This document shows positions 26,810-36,635 of a stretch of DNA of 64,000 bases, piece by piece. The notes beneath the pieces were generated by a model. It was not told the DNA's origin, searched no databases, and was given only the letters and a program-made list of their open reading frames with translations. Numbering within the stretch: the stretch's first letter is position 1; each line of letters begins with the position of its first letter. The DNA is from an uncultured Alphaproteobacteria bacterium (lineage in GTDB: Bacteria; Pseudomonadota; Alphaproteobacteria; CAAHEQ01; UBA3637): contig CAKPYQ010000005.1 in the NCBI GenBank assembly GCA_934203105.1, forward strand, positions 10,594 through 74,593, given 5' to 3'. A program made the translations under genes and the position numbers.

Positions 26810-26826
26810 AATGAAAGGAAAGTAAA

Positions 26827-29253
26827 ATGGAAGATAACTTGAACGAAAACTTGGGGAGCGGAAAACAAGGAAACAGCGCTGATCAAGCTTATGACGCCGA
26901 GTCAATTAAGGTGTTAAAGGGCTTGGACGCTGTGCGTAAACGGCCGGGTATGTACATCGGGGACACCGATGATGGTACCGGTTTGCACCATATGGTTTAC
27001 GAAGTTTTGGACAACGCGATTGATGAAGCTTTGGCCGGTTACTGCGATAAAACAGAAGTTATCTTAAATCCGGATAATTCCGTGACAGTGATTGATAACG
27101 GGCGCGGCATTCCGACGGATATTCATAAAACGGAAGGCGTTTCGGCGGCCGAAGTGATTATGACCGAATTGCATGCCGGCGGTAAGTTTGACCAAAACAG
27201 TTATAAAGTTTCGGGCGGTTTGCACGGGGTTGGTGTTTCGGTTGTAAATGCTTTGTCTGATGTTTTGGATTTGCGCATTTGGCGCGACGGCAAAGAGCAT
27301 TATATGCAATTTAGAAACGGCGTTCCGGTTGAACCGTTAAAAGTTGTCGGCGATGCAAATGGCAAGCGCGGTACATCCGTGACATTTTTGGCTTCAAAAG
27401 AAACTTTTAAGAATGTCGTTTACGATTTTTCGACTTTGGAACACCGTATGCGTGAATTGGCGTTCTTAAACTCCGGTGTTCGTTTGGTGTTAAAAGACAA
27501 TCGCGGTGCCGAAACAAAAGAAGTTGATTTGTGTTATGAAGGCGGTATTCGTGAATTTGTTAAGTATTTGGATACGTCCAAAAATTCTTTACAAACGGAC
27601 ATTTTTTACGGTACGGGTGAAAAAGACGGTATGACCGTTGATATCGCGATGGAATGGACAGACAGCTATCACGAAAATTGTTTATGCTTTACGAACAACA
27701 TTCCGCAACGCGACGGCGGGACACACTTGGCCGGTTTGCGTGCGGCGTTGACACGAACAATCAATAACTATGCGGCCGAATCGGGCTTGACGAAAAAAGA
27801 AAAAGTCGAATTAAACGGTGAAGATATGCGCGAAGGTTTGACTTGCGTTTTGTCCGTGAAAGTGCCTGATCCGAAATTTTCATCACAAACAAAAGACAAG
27901 TTGGTTTCATCGGAAGTCAGACCTGTTGTTGAACAAGTCGTTTCGGATAAATTGGCTCAATGGTTGGAAGAACATCCCGCTGACGCAAAGCAAATTATCG
28001 GCAAGGTGGTGGAAGCTGCTGCCGCGCGTGAGGCGGCGCGTAAAGCGCGTGAGTTGACGCGTCGAAAAGGGGCTTTGGATATGGCATCCTTGCCGGGTAA
28101 ATTGGCCGATTGCCAAAGCAAAGATCCGGCCGAATCCGAAATCTTTATTGTTGAGGGGGACTCTGCCGGTGGGTCGGCAAAGCAAGGCCGTAACCGAACC
28201 ACCCAAGCGATTTTGCCTTTGCGCGGTAAGATTTTAAATGTTGAGCGTGCGCGTTTTGACAGAATGTTGTCGTCGGCCGAAGTCGGAACTATGGTGACGG
28301 CGTTCGGAACGGGTATCGGACGCGACGATTTTAACGCGGATAAATGTCGTTATCACAAAATCATTATTATGACCGATGCTGATGTTGACGGTGCGCATAT
28401 TCGGACATTGTTATTGACATTCTTCTTCCGTCAAATGCCGGAATTGATCGAGCGCGGATATATTTATATTGCACAACCGCCTTTGTATCGTGCAAAGCGG
28501 GGCAATTCCGAAATCTATTTAAAAGACGATAAGGAAATGGAAGAATACTTGATTAACGTCGGCACGACGGACGCCGTTTTGGTTATGGGCGACGGGCAAC
28601 AAATCGCCGGTGCTGACTTAATCGCGAAGGCCGAACAAGCGCGTGTTGTGCGTCAATTGATCAGCAATATGGCAAAGCACGTTCCGTCCCGTCTGTTGGA
28701 GCAAATGGCAATTGCCGGCTTATTCCACGAAGGAGCGATTCTGTCGCCGGATTTTGCGGCTCGTTTGGATTCGATCGAACCGGAATATGAGCGCGGTTGG
28801 CAAGTTGAATTAAACGACGGTGCTTTTGTTTTTAAACGCACGTTGCGCGGTGTGACGGAAACGTTTACGGTGGACGCGGCTTTGTGCGGTTGCGGTGAAG
28901 CGCGTATGTTGGACGAAATGCGCGATGCTTTGAAGGAGTTTGCTCGTCCGGCCGTTTTGCGCAACAAAGATGGTGAAGTTAAAGTTCAAGGGCCGATTGC
29001 CTTGATTGACACGATTTATAAGATCGGTAAAAAAGGCATTGCTATTAACCGATACAAAGGGTTGGGCGAAATGAATCCGGAACAGTTGTGGGAAACGACT
29101 TTGGATCCGAACAGCCGCCATTTGTTGCAAGTTAAAATCACGCGTCAAGACGATGCCGAAGAAGCTTTTGCAACATTGATGGGTGACGTTGTCGAACCGC
29201 GTCGTGACTTCATTCAACAAAATGCTTTAAATGTGGTCAATTTGGATATTTAA
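26827..29253 (+). CDS. gyrB: DNA gyrase subunit B
   Basis: The product is 808 residues, normal for GyrB. The GHKL ATPase domain shows VLDNAIDEALAGYC and the lid region GGLHGVGVSVVNALS. The Toprim domain has VEGDSAGGSAKQGRNR and DADVDGAHIRTLLL, and the C-terminal GyrA-binding part has RYKGLGEMNPEQLWETT. With GyrA it introduces negative supercoils. AAGGAAAG precedes the start. A terminator follows, ending the dnaN operon. Confidence 0.98.
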   Translation: MEDNLNENLGSGKQGNSADQAYDAESIKVLKGLDAVRKRPGMYIGDTDDGTGLHHMVYEVLDNAIDEALAGYCDKTEVILNPDNSVTVIDNGRGIPTDIHKTEGVSAAEVIMTELHAGGKFDQNSYKVSGGLHGVGVSVVNALSDVLDLRIWRDGKEHYMQFRNGVPVEPLKVVGDANGKRGTSVTFLASKETFKNVVYDFSTLEHRMRELAFLNSGVRLVLKDNRGAETKEVDLCYEGGIREFVKYLDTSKNSLQTDIFYGTGEKDGMTVDIAMEWTDSYHENCLCFTNNIPQRDGGTHLAGLRAALTRTINNYAAESGLTKKEKVELNGEDMREGLTCVLSVKVPDPKFSSQTKDKLVSSEVRPVVEQVVSDKLAQWLEEHPADAKQIIGKVVEAAAAREAARKARELTRRKGALDMASLPGKLADCQSKDPAESEIFIVEGDSAGGSAKQGRNRTTQAILPLRGKILNVERARFDRMLSSAEVGTMVTAFGTGIGRDDFNADKCRYHKIIIMTDADVDGAHIRTLLLTFFFRQMPELIERGYIYIAQPPLYRAKRGNSEIYLKDDKEMEEYLINVGTTDAVLVMGDGQQIAGADLIAKAEQARVVRQLISNMAKHVPSRLLEQMAIAGLFHEGAILSPDFAARLDSIEPEYERGWQVELNDGAFVFKRTLRGVTETFTVDAALCGCGEARMLDEMRDALKEFARPAVLRNKDGEVKVQGPIALIDTIYKIGKKGIAINRYKGLGEMNPEQLWETTLDPNSRHLLQVKITRQDDAEEAFATLMGDVVEPRRDFIQQNALNVVNLDI

Positions 29254-29276
29254 AGCCGCTTGATGTGTTCAAAGAC

Positions 29277-29313
29277 AGAGCCGTTCTTATTCAAAGTTCG
29301 GCTCTATTTTTTT
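29277..29313 (+). terminator. Intrinsic terminator after gyrB
   Basis: AGAGCCG at 29277 pairs with CGGCTCT at 29299 around a 15-base loop and is followed by ATTTTTTT. Confidence 0.75.
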
Positions 29314-29333
29314 ATAAAATGGCGTAAAAATGT

Positions 29334-29362
29334 TTGACAAAACGATTTGAGTTTGCTATACT
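29334..29362 (+). promoter_or_regulatory. Predicted promoter of the three-gene unknown operon
   Basis: TTGACA at 29334 and TATACT at 29357 are 17 bases apart, with the ATG 41 bases downstream at 29403. A strong promoter is expected. Confidence 0.8.
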
Positions 29363-29402
29363 AAATTATAGAACAAAATATTGGACAAAAAAGGAGATAA
29401 AA

Positions 29403-30239
29403 ATGGCACAACCAAAAAATGCGGCTGAAAAGTTTATTGAAGCGGAAGATTTGCACAAAAAGGGCGTTCTGTCCGATTTGGAGTTTGAAAAAGTCAAGCA
29501 AGATTGTTTGAAAGAAAAAGTCGATAAAGATGCCGATAAGATGGCTGAATTGAAAAAATGGGTAGAAATTGCTGCCCGTGGTGGCATTACCGACGAACAA
29601 TTAAAAGACCGTAAAAATAAATTGGTTTATGGGGAACAGGACGATCAGAAAAATGTAAAGCCGAAACCCAAGAAAAAGAGCAAAGCCACTTATTGGGCTT
29701 TGTTGGCGGGGGGAATTCTTGGTACTTTGGTATGCTTTAACAGTTTAAAGTCTTGCGCAACCAACAAAACTTATGAAGCGCCGCGTCATCAAGCGCCTAA
29801 AACAACAATAAAAGTGCCGCAAATTTCGACCGAATCGCCGACAAAAGCGGCTGCTTTGGCAGGTACGGAAAGCTGGCGCGCCGGTTTTAAAGCAAAAACA
29901 AAAGGCTTTGATGAAAAAGATGCAGCGGCTTTGGAAGAGGCGATGACATCCATTTCTTATGCTCGTGAATGTTATATTGCACATAGTAAAGGCGATCAAA
30001 GAGGGTTGAAATTTTTTGCGCAGAAAAGAAAAGATGTGCTTGCTAAATTGAAAAAAAGTAATCCTAAAATTTACCGAATCGTTAAAAATGAAAACAATAA
30101 ATTGGCGGCTAAACAAGAACGAGCAGGAGGGCGCTATGAAATCAATATGGAAGAGGTCGGCAATAATATTTTAAACGCTTATTCCAAAGATCAAGCAGCC
30201 AAAGCGCGCATTAACAAGGCAAAGTCGGCCGGCAGATAA
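29403..30239 (+). CDS. SHOCT-like membrane protein, first gene of an unknown operon
   Basis: The 278-residue product starts with two SHOCT-like helical hairpins (residues 7-37, EDLHKKGVLSDLEFEKVK; residues 53-75, ARGGITDEQLKDRKNKL). A basic linker, one membrane helix at 97-113 (TYWALLAGGILGTLVCF) and a Pro/Thr linker follow. The C-terminal helical domain (about 156-262) begins ESWRAGF and has YARECYIA, NPKIYRIVKNENN and GRYEINMEEVGNNILNAY. This domain resembles parts of the next two gene products. AAGGAGA fixes the start at 29403 rather than 29334, which is in the promoter. No known function. Confidence 0.7.
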   Translation: MAQPKNAAEKFIEAEDLHKKGVLSDLEFEKVKQDCLKEKVDKDADKMAELKKWVEIAARGGITDEQLKDRKNKLVYGEQDDQKNVKPKPKKKSKATYWALLAGGILGTLVCFNSLKSCATNKTYEAPRHQAPKTTIKVPQISTESPTKAAALAGTESWRAGFKAKTKGFDEKDAAALEEAMTSISYARECYIAHSKGDQRGLKFFAQKRKDVLAKLKKSNPKIYRIVKNENNKLAAKQERAGGRYEINMEEVGNNILNAYSKDQAAKARINKAKSAGR

Positions 30240-30257
30240 TTTTTTTAGGAGACAAAA

Positions 30258-31946
30258 ATGGCAAATACGCAAAACACACAACAAACAGTTAATAACAATG
30301 CGATTTTTCAAGTGCCAACAGATCAAGAAGTCCGCGCTATGTCAAAAGCAAAAGCGCGTGAAGCGATCGCTACTTATGAAAAACAAAAAGAAAAAAATGA
30401 AGAAGATATGGCGCGTTTGCGTCGGTCAAACGTCAATTTCCGTGATCGCTTTAATGCGGACTTGGCATATTTGGCGGCTGTTCGTGAAGCTAAACAAAAC
30501 GGAGCGACAACCGCGGCTGAAATTGCCGCCGACGATAAAGTAAAGTTTGCAAAGCAAAAATGCGAACACATTACTAAACGTATGGAAAGCGAAGCCAATT
30601 GGGCCAGCAACAACGAAATCGATCGTCGTTTGCGTAACGGAGAAACTTTAACCGATGAGGAACAAAAGAAAATCCGTAAAAATATGCACGATAAAAAGAT
30701 GAGCGACTATCAAGACTATTTTGATATGGGTATCGAGCAAATCAATTTGGATCAAGCAATCGAAAAAATGGAAAACCGCATTAAGATGACACGCGGTCAA
30801 AAATGGGGCTTGGGTTTGGCGACAACTTTGGCTGTGGGCGCTGCGTTTTTCGGTGCTGCCAAATGGGCGGATAATACTTTTTTTGGTGGCGAAAAGGCCG
30901 GCGATAAAACAAAGATTACTCAAACGGCAACAAAAGCCAGTTTAGCCAAGGCTGTGGAAAATAAAAAAGATGTCCAAGCCAAAACGGCGCCAAAAGAAGC
31001 AACAAAAGCTGTTGAAGCAACGTCCGTAAAGGTCGAACAGGCAGAACAACCCGTTGCCGCAAAGCAGGCTGAGCCGGTTGCTGAACAAAAAGCCGTTCCT
31101 GAAACGTGGCAATCGTCCTTTGAAAAAGCGATTGCTAATTATCCGGCGGATACAAAAGAAGCGTTGAGAATGGGTATCGAGTATTTGCAAGCTTATCAAC
31201 AAGTTGTTAAAGCGCGTGCCAGCCAAGATATCGACGCCGAATATGATGCAAAAATGGAAATGCGTCGCATAAAAGACGGCATTCGTGAATTGGACGAATA
31301 TGCTTGGAAAGCAACCAACAACGAAGTCGGGCCGTACTTGGTTGAACAAGGCAAAAAGAATCCAAATGCTAACTTTAACTTTAAGCAAGTTTCAAAAATG
31401 TTGGTCAGCAGTTATGAACAAAGCGGTTCTCCGCAGGCGCAACTCGTGTTGCAAGAAAAGCGATTCAATCGTTTGAAATCTCATTTGAAAGAGGCATCGA
31501 ACGGCGGAGAAGCTTCGACGGAAAAAACATATCAAGGTTTGCCGAAAAATTACCAAAAAGCGGTTGATGCCAGTGTGGAAATGTTGGATAGAATGGATCG
31601 TTTCTTTGCTGCCTATATGGCCAATCCGAAAGATCCGACTTTGCGTTCGTTGCAAGTCGAAATGGATCAATTAGGCCAAAAAATCGGTAACGCTGCTCCC
31701 GTTATGCAAGTCGTCGTTGCCGGACAAACGCGTGCCATTTGGGCGGAGTTTGCAAAAACCGGTTCTCGCGCAGAAACGTTAGACATTGATGCTTATCGCG
31801 ATCGCTTTATTCAGGCGGCCGATCAATTTGCAAAAGATCCGAAGTTGGCCGAAAAAGCCATCAAAGATTTTAATGCGATGATCCAAGCAGAACAAGCAAA
31901 AGCGGCGGCCCAGCAAAAAGCAATCAAAGCCGGACAAGGTCGTTAA
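30258..31946 (+). CDS. Large helical membrane protein, second gene of the unknown operon
   Basis: The 562-residue product has a charged coiled-coil N-terminal half and one membrane helix at about 183-203 (WGLGLATTLAVGAAFFGAAKW). An Ala/Lys/Glu/Val-rich linker of about 70 residues follows. The helical domain starts ETWQSSF at residue 282 and ends ANFNFKQVSKMLVSSY near 386. A further helical region (about 425-545) may be a second, diverged copy. The layout (membrane helix, disordered linker, E-S/T-W-F domain) repeats that of the preceding gene. It starts 18 bases after it, with TTTTAGGAGA upstream. Confidence 0.68.
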   Translation: MANTQNTQQTVNNNAIFQVPTDQEVRAMSKAKAREAIATYEKQKEKNEEDMARLRRSNVNFRDRFNADLAYLAAVREAKQNGATTAAEIAADDKVKFAKQKCEHITKRMESEANWASNNEIDRRLRNGETLTDEEQKKIRKNMHDKKMSDYQDYFDMGIEQINLDQAIEKMENRIKMTRGQKWGLGLATTLAVGAAFFGAAKWADNTFFGGEKAGDKTKITQTATKASLAKAVENKKDVQAKTAPKEATKAVEATSVKVEQAEQPVAAKQAEPVAEQKAVPETWQSSFEKAIANYPADTKEALRMGIEYLQAYQQVVKARASQDIDAEYDAKMEMRRIKDGIRELDEYAWKATNNEVGPYLVEQGKKNPNANFNFKQVSKMLVSSYEQSGSPQAQLVLQEKRFNRLKSHLKEASNGGEASTEKTYQGLPKNYQKAVDASVEMLDRMDRFFAAYMANPKDPTLRSLQVEMDQLGQKIGNAAPVMQVVVAGQTRAIWAEFAKTGSRAETLDIDAYRDRFIQAADQFAKDPKLAEKAIKDFNAMIQAEQAKAAAQQKAIKAGQGR

Positions 31947-31975
31947 AATAAAGTTGAAGAAAAGGAGCTCTTGAA

Positions 31976-33019
31976 ATGGTCGAAGATAAAAACAAAAAGG
32001 CTGAAATACAAAAAACGGACACGCCGAAGTTTGATGCTTTTGTGAAAAAAGGAACTTTGCGCTGTGCAACCGGCGGGGCTTTGACACGCAAAATAATGTC
32101 GCTTACCGGCGCAGCGGTTGTTGCTTTAACGGCAATGGCTCCGATGACGGCAGAAGCCGGCGATTGGCGCCACAGAGAAAAGCGCACGCGTCAAACTTGG
32201 GATATTTTGGCAATCATCAATGGTGGTTTAAACGGGGTCGGTGCGTTGAGCAAAATCACGGCCAGTTTCTTCCGTCGCGCAGATGTTCAAAGCCGTTTGA
32301 ATGCCGAAGTCGAACAATATAATTTACGCGCAAAAGCGATTGATACAGCTTTCGAAGCGCAAGTCGGTTCGGCGGCGCGCAACGGTGATCCGCGTGCTTT
32401 TACCGGATATGTGGAAGATTTTTTGGCTTATAAAAAAGCCGAAGCAACTTTGACACCGGAACAACAAAAGCAATATGCGACATTGTCTGCTTTGTTGGGG
32501 CGCAGTGGTCAAGCAACGGCTTGGTTGTTGCAATCTGCCGAATATTATAATGAATGCGTTGATGCAAAGTTGGACGGCAAAAATTTTAAAGCCAAAGCTG
32601 CATTCCGTCGCTTTCAAACGTGTTGGGCAGAGGCCGGCAAGTTAGATCCGAAGTTGGTGAAGGAATTCCAACGGCCGATGAATGCGATGCGCGATGAAAA
32701 CGGCAAGTATTCCAGAGATTCGATTTTAATGTTGGCCGAAGCGATCCGTACGACAACAGCAAAGACCGACTCTTTGTGGGCAAAAGAATCGCAAAAACAA
32801 TTGGACGCATTGCATAAAGAATACACTGTGCGGATCAATAAAGCGGCCAAAGAATTGGCTAACTGTTCTGCTGCAGAATGGGCAACAGTACAACGAGAAT
32901 TGGGGACTGTGTTGGGTTCGACACTTCAAATTACCGGCGCAAGTATTGATTTGGATTGGACAAATACGACACGTCGCTATAAAACGCCTCCTGCACACAA
33001 AAATCCGCGCGGTCGTTAA
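31976..33019 (+). CDS. Helical protein with signal-like segment, third gene of the unknown operon
   Basis: The 347-residue product has a charged N-terminus of about 37 residues and a hydrophobic segment (about 40-58, MSLTGAAVVALTAMAPMTAEAG) that could be an anchor or an internal signal. A long helical domain follows. Residues 186-258 (YYNECVDAKLDG, LDPKLVKEFQ, GKYSRDSILMLAEAI) align by eye with the C-terminal domain of the first gene. AAAGGAG precedes the start, 29 bases after the second gene. The operon ends at a terminator 23 bases later. No family is recognised. Confidence 0.66.
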   Translation: MVEDKNKKAEIQKTDTPKFDAFVKKGTLRCATGGALTRKIMSLTGAAVVALTAMAPMTAEAGDWRHREKRTRQTWDILAIINGGLNGVGALSKITASFFRRADVQSRLNAEVEQYNLRAKAIDTAFEAQVGSAARNGDPRAFTGYVEDFLAYKKAEATLTPEQQKQYATLSALLGRSGQATAWLLQSAEYYNECVDAKLDGKNFKAKAAFRRFQTCWAEAGKLDPKLVKEFQRPMNAMRDENGKYSRDSILMLAEAIRTTTAKTDSLWAKESQKQLDALHKEYTVRINKAAKELANCSAAEWATVQRELGTVLGSTLQITGASIDLDWTNTTRRYKTPPAHKNPRGR

Positions 33020-33041
33020 AGTTAGTTAACTGTGGATATAA

Positions 33042-33079
33042 AAAAGCCCTCTTGCATAAAGCAAAAGGGCTTTTCTTTT
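33042..33079 (+). terminator. Intrinsic terminator, bidirectional
   Basis: AAAAGCCCT pairs with AGGGCTTTT and is extended inward by TTGC/GCAA around loop ATAAA. T-runs lie on both strands. It serves the unknown operon and the convergent pheT. Confidence 0.88.
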
Positions 33080-33093
33080 ATTGATGGTCGGCT

Positions 33094-35454
33094 TTAACTG
33101 CGCAACTCGGCACCGGCCGTTTTGGTGGCTATACCAACAATGCGACGAGATAAAGAGTCGATTTCATCGTCCGTTAAAGTCTTTTCTTTCGGTTGAATAA
33201 TGACTTCCAATGCAACGGATTTTTTGCCTGTCGGGCATTTATCACCTTCGTAAACATCGAACAAGCGAACGTCCGAAATTAATTCTTTATCAACGCCTTT
33301 GATTGCGTTCAATAATTTGGCCGCGTCCGTATCCTTGTCCATCACAAACGCAAAGTCGCGCGATAATGGCATCAAAGACGATACATGTAACGCTTTGTTT
33401 TTGGCTTTGTTTTTGACGGCCGGCAAGTTGTCCAAATATACTTCGCAAGCAACAACATTTTCTTTAATTCCAAAGGTTTTTAAAATGCTTGGGTGGATTT
33501 CACCAAAGTAAGCCAAAACGGTTTTGCCCAAACACAAAGCACCACTTCTGCCGGGGTGGTAGTAACTTGGTGCATTGCGGAATACTTGCAAACTTTGGAT
33601 CGGCGCATCAACCGCAGCCAATGCCGTTAAAGCATCTTGCTTTGCATCGAATACGTCAACCGTGCGCGGTTGTTCAGCCCAATGTCTGGGGCCTGTTTTT
33701 CCGCTGCGCACTGCGCAAGCAACCATTTTTTGTTCAAACGGTTTTGTACCGAAAAATTCGGGACCGACTTCAAAAATCTGACAATCCGGCATCGCGCGGG
33801 CAGCATTTTTGGAGATGGCCGTTAATAAGTTCGGCACCAAGCTTGGGCGCATTTCGTCCAAATCAGATGCAATCGGATTGGTGATTTTAATCCCTTTTGA
33901 ACCAAAGAATTTTGCCAAACGACTATCCATAAATGACCAAGTAATTGCTTGGCATAAACCGGCATTTGCCAATGCTCTGCGAAGAGCGGTTTCCCGTTTT
34001 TGATGAGGCAACAAAATCCCCGTAATCGGCTCTTGCGCCTTCATTGACAAAGTCGGCAAGTTTTCGTATCCGTAAATACGGGCGATTTCTTCCACCAAGT
34101 CGGCAGGCAGTGAAACATCGTTCATACGCCATGACGGAACGGTGATTTTTGTTCCTTCAACTTTAAAGCCCAAAGTCTGTAAGATTTGAACCATTTTTTC
34201 ATGCGGGATTTGCATTCCGGTCAATTTTTCAACACGCCCGAAGTCAAAATCAATCGTACGCGTGTTTGTCGGCACTTGTCCGGCAACAACGATTTCGGAC
34301 GCTTCGCCGCCACATAAATCCAACACCATTTGCGTTGCGTTATGGTTGGCTTGAATGGTCGACGCAATATCGACACCGCGTTCGAAACGTGCTTTTGAAT
34401 CGGATTCAGCGTTTAATTTGCGCGCCGTTGTCGCAATCGACATCGGATTGAAATAAGCCGCTTCCAAAACAACATTAACCGTGTTTTCGTCGCAACCCGT
34501 CGGCGTTCCGCCCATAACCCCCGCGATTGATTGAGGGCCTTTTTCATCGGCAACAACGACCATCGTATCGTCCAACGTATAAACTTTTTCGTCCAAAGCG
34601 TCCAATGTTTCGCCGGTTTTTGCAGTGCGAACAGTTAAGTTTCCGGTTAATTTGTCGGCATCAAAGACGTGCAGCGGGTGATCTTCGCCAATGTTGAAAT
34701 AGTTTGTAATATCAACCAAAGCGGAAATCGGACGCAATCCGGCTGCCGTTAATTTTCTTTTTAACCAATCCGGACTTTGACCGTTTTTTACGCCTTTGAT
34801 ATAGCGGATTGTAAACAACGGACAATCCGGTGTCTGTGTTTCAACCGTGATTGGGCTTTTGAAAGAACCGGCAACAGGAGCTGCATCAGTCTTTTTTAAA
34901 GTACCTAATCCGGCAGCAGCCAAGTCCCGCGCAATGCCGTTGACACCAAAGCAATCGCCGCGGTTCGGTGTGACGTTAACGTCAAAAATGACGTCCGGTT
35001 TTAAGACATCGACAAACGGTGTTCCGGCAGGTGCATCACCTTTTAAATCAATAATGCCTGTGTGATCGGATCCGATCAAAAGTTCGTCTTCCGCACACAT
35101 CATACCAAAGCTTTCAACTCCGCGGATTTTGCCTTTTTCAATACGTTCGTTGAACTTCGGAATTAACGTACCGATCGGCGCTAATACGCTTTTCATACCG
35201 ACGCGCACATTCGGAGCGCCGCAAACAATTTGCAACGACTCTTTTCCCGTCCACACGGACAAAATATTTAAATGATCGGAATCGGGGTGTTTTTCTACCG
35301 ACTTAATGTCGGCAACAATAAAGCCTTGCAAAGCCGACGCACTGTCGATGACTTCTTCCACTTCCAAACCGATTTTTGTCAGCGTCGCCGAAATTTCATC
35401 AACCGACGCATTTGTATCTAAATAATCCTTTAACCAAGATAAACTGAATTTCAT
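33094..35454 (-). CDS. pheT: Phenylalanine-tRNA ligase subunit beta
   Basis: The product is 786 residues from MKFSLSWLKDYLD. It has an N-terminal tRNA-binding domain (DSDHLNILSVWTG, VCGAPNVR), the B3/B4 editing domain, B5 (FGRVEKLTGMQI), a catalytic-like core and a C-terminal anticodon-binding FDX-ACB domain (SSLMPLSRDFAFVMD). The true start at 35454 overlaps the pheS stop by four bases (ATGA); the upstream in-frame start lies inside pheS. PheT pairs with PheS as a heterotetramer. Confidence 0.97.
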   Translation of the reverse strand: MKFSLSWLKDYLDTNASVDEISATLTKIGLEVEEVIDSASALQGFIVADIKSVEKHPDSDHLNILSVWTGKESLQIVCGAPNVRVGMKSVLAPIGTLIPKFNERIEKGKIRGVESFGMMCAEDELLIGSDHTGIIDLKGDAPAGTPFVDVLKPDVIFDVNVTPNRGDCFGVNGIARDLAAAGLGTLKKTDAAPVAGSFKSPITVETQTPDCPLFTIRYIKGVKNGQSPDWLKRKLTAAGLRPISALVDITNYFNIGEDHPLHVFDADKLTGNLTVRTAKTGETLDALDEKVYTLDDTMVVVADEKGPQSIAGVMGGTPTGCDENTVNVVLEAAYFNPMSIATTARKLNAESDSKARFERGVDIASTIQANHNATQMVLDLCGGEASEIVVAGQVPTNTRTIDFDFGRVEKLTGMQIPHEKMVQILQTLGFKVEGTKITVPSWRMNDVSLPADLVEEIARIYGYENLPTLSMKAQEPITGILLPHQKRETALRRALANAGLCQAITWSFMDSRLAKFFGSKGIKITNPIASDLDEMRPSLVPNLLTAISKNAARAMPDCQIFEVGPEFFGTKPFEQKMVACAVRSGKTGPRHWAEQPRTVDVFDAKQDALTALAAVDAPIQSLQVFRNAPSYYHPGRSGALCLGKTVLAYFGEIHPSILKTFGIKENVVACEVYLDNLPAVKNKAKNKALHVSSLMPLSRDFAFVMDKDTDAAKLLNAIKGVDKELISDVRLFDVYEGDKCPTGKKSVALEVIIQPKEKTLTDDEIDSLSRRIVGIATKTAGAELRS

Positions 35455-36542
35455 TTTTTTACTCCCGCATTGAAACTTAAACCGCTTGTTACTGTTGGGA
35501 TGTCCAAAGGTAAGAAACCATAGTGTTTCATCCAACGCATATCCGCTTCAAAAAAGCTGCGTAAATCAGGAATGCCATACTTTAACATCGCAAAACGGTC
35601 AATACCGCAACCAAAAGCAAAGCCTTGATATTCATCGGGGTCAAGCCCGCAATTTTTTAATACATTCGGGTGAACCATACCGCAGCCTAATAATTCCAAC
35701 CAATCTTCACCGGAAGCAATTTTGAATTCGCCGTTTTTACGCGAACAACCGACATCGCATTCGGCGGACGGTTCTGTGAACGGGAAAAATGACGGCCGGA
35801 AACGCAACGCAACGTCGTCCGTTTCAAAAAACTTTTTCATAAAATCCAATAAACAGCCCTTTAAATGGCCCATATTGGTCGATTTGTCGATAACCAAACC
35901 TTCGATTTGGTGGAACATCGGTGTGTGTGTCATATCATAGTCACGACGATAAACGCGCCCCGGCGCAACAATGCGAATAGGCGGCTTTTTGTTTTCCATA
36001 ACGCGGATTTGAACGCCTGATGTTTGTGTGCGAACGATGCCGTCATTGACGCCGTCAATAAAGAAAGTCGCTTGCATTTGACGAGCAGGGTGGTTGGCCG
36101 GCGTGTTTAACGCTTCAAAGTTATGCCAATCATCTTCGATATCCGGTCCTTCGGCCAATTCAAAGCCCATTTGAGCAAAAATCGTCAACATTTCTTCCAT
36201 TACTTGGGATATAGGGTGAATGCGTCCGATGTTTTCCGGTCGGCACGGCAACGATACGTCAACGGTTTCCGTGGCCAAACGTTTATCTAATTCGGCTTTT
36301 TCCAATTCGGCTTTTTTGTCCGCAATACCGGTTGCCAATTGCTCTTTTAAAGTATTTAATCTGGCACCGACGGTTTTACGTTCTTCGGGATCCATTTGAC
36401 CGAGCCCTTTCATCAAGTCCGTCAACAAACCCTTTTTGCCTAACCAAAAAATGCGCGCGTCTTCCAAGTCTTGAAGCGTTGTCGCTTTATTCAAGGAAGC
36501 AGTTATTTTTTTTGCAAGTTCTTGTATGTCAATCATCTTCAT
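35451..36542 (-). CDS. pheS: Phenylalanine-tRNA ligase subunit alpha
   Basis: The product is 361-363 residues. It has an N-terminal coiled coil (GKKGLLTDLMKGLGQM), class II motif 2 near RFRPSFFPFTEPSAECDV, and motif 3 FAFGCGIDRFAML. It charges tRNA-Phe. Two starts are possible, 36542 and 36536 (MIDIQEL); AAGGAT at 36545-36550 suits 36536 better. It is coupled to pheT and follows rplT by 93 bases. Confidence 0.97.
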   Translation of the reverse strand: MKMIDIQELAKKITASLNKATTLQDLEDARIFWLGKKGLLTDLMKGLGQMDPEERKTVGARLNTLKEQLATGIADKKAELEKAELDKRLATETVDVSLPCRPENIGRIHPISQVMEEMLTIFAQMGFELAEGPDIEDDWHNFEALNTPANHPARQMQATFFIDGVNDGIVRTQTSGVQIRVMENKKPPIRIVAPGRVYRRDYDMTHTPMFHQIEGLVIDKSTNMGHLKGCLLDFMKKFFETDDVALRFRPSFFPFTEPSAECDVGCSRKNGEFKIASGEDWLELLGCGMVHPNVLKNCGLDPDEYQGFAFGCGIDRFAMLKYGIPDLRSFFEADMRWMKHYGFLPLDIPTVTSGLSFNAGVKK

Positions 36543-36635
36543 TTATCCTTAATTTTAAATCCGATGGCTTATCATAAACGAAAAGGCCGCTTTTTGCAAG
36601 CGACCTTTTATCAGATTTTTTCCTTTTTTTCGGAA

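Noticed and set aside
29334..29402. Longer N-terminus for the SHOCT-like gene (start at 29334)
   Set aside because: It would place coding sequence over the TTGACA/TATACT promoter; AAGGAGA points to ATG 29403.
33030..33045. TGTGGATAT resembling a DnaA box
   Set aside because: It is a single copy with a mismatch, next to a terminator; not meaningful alone.
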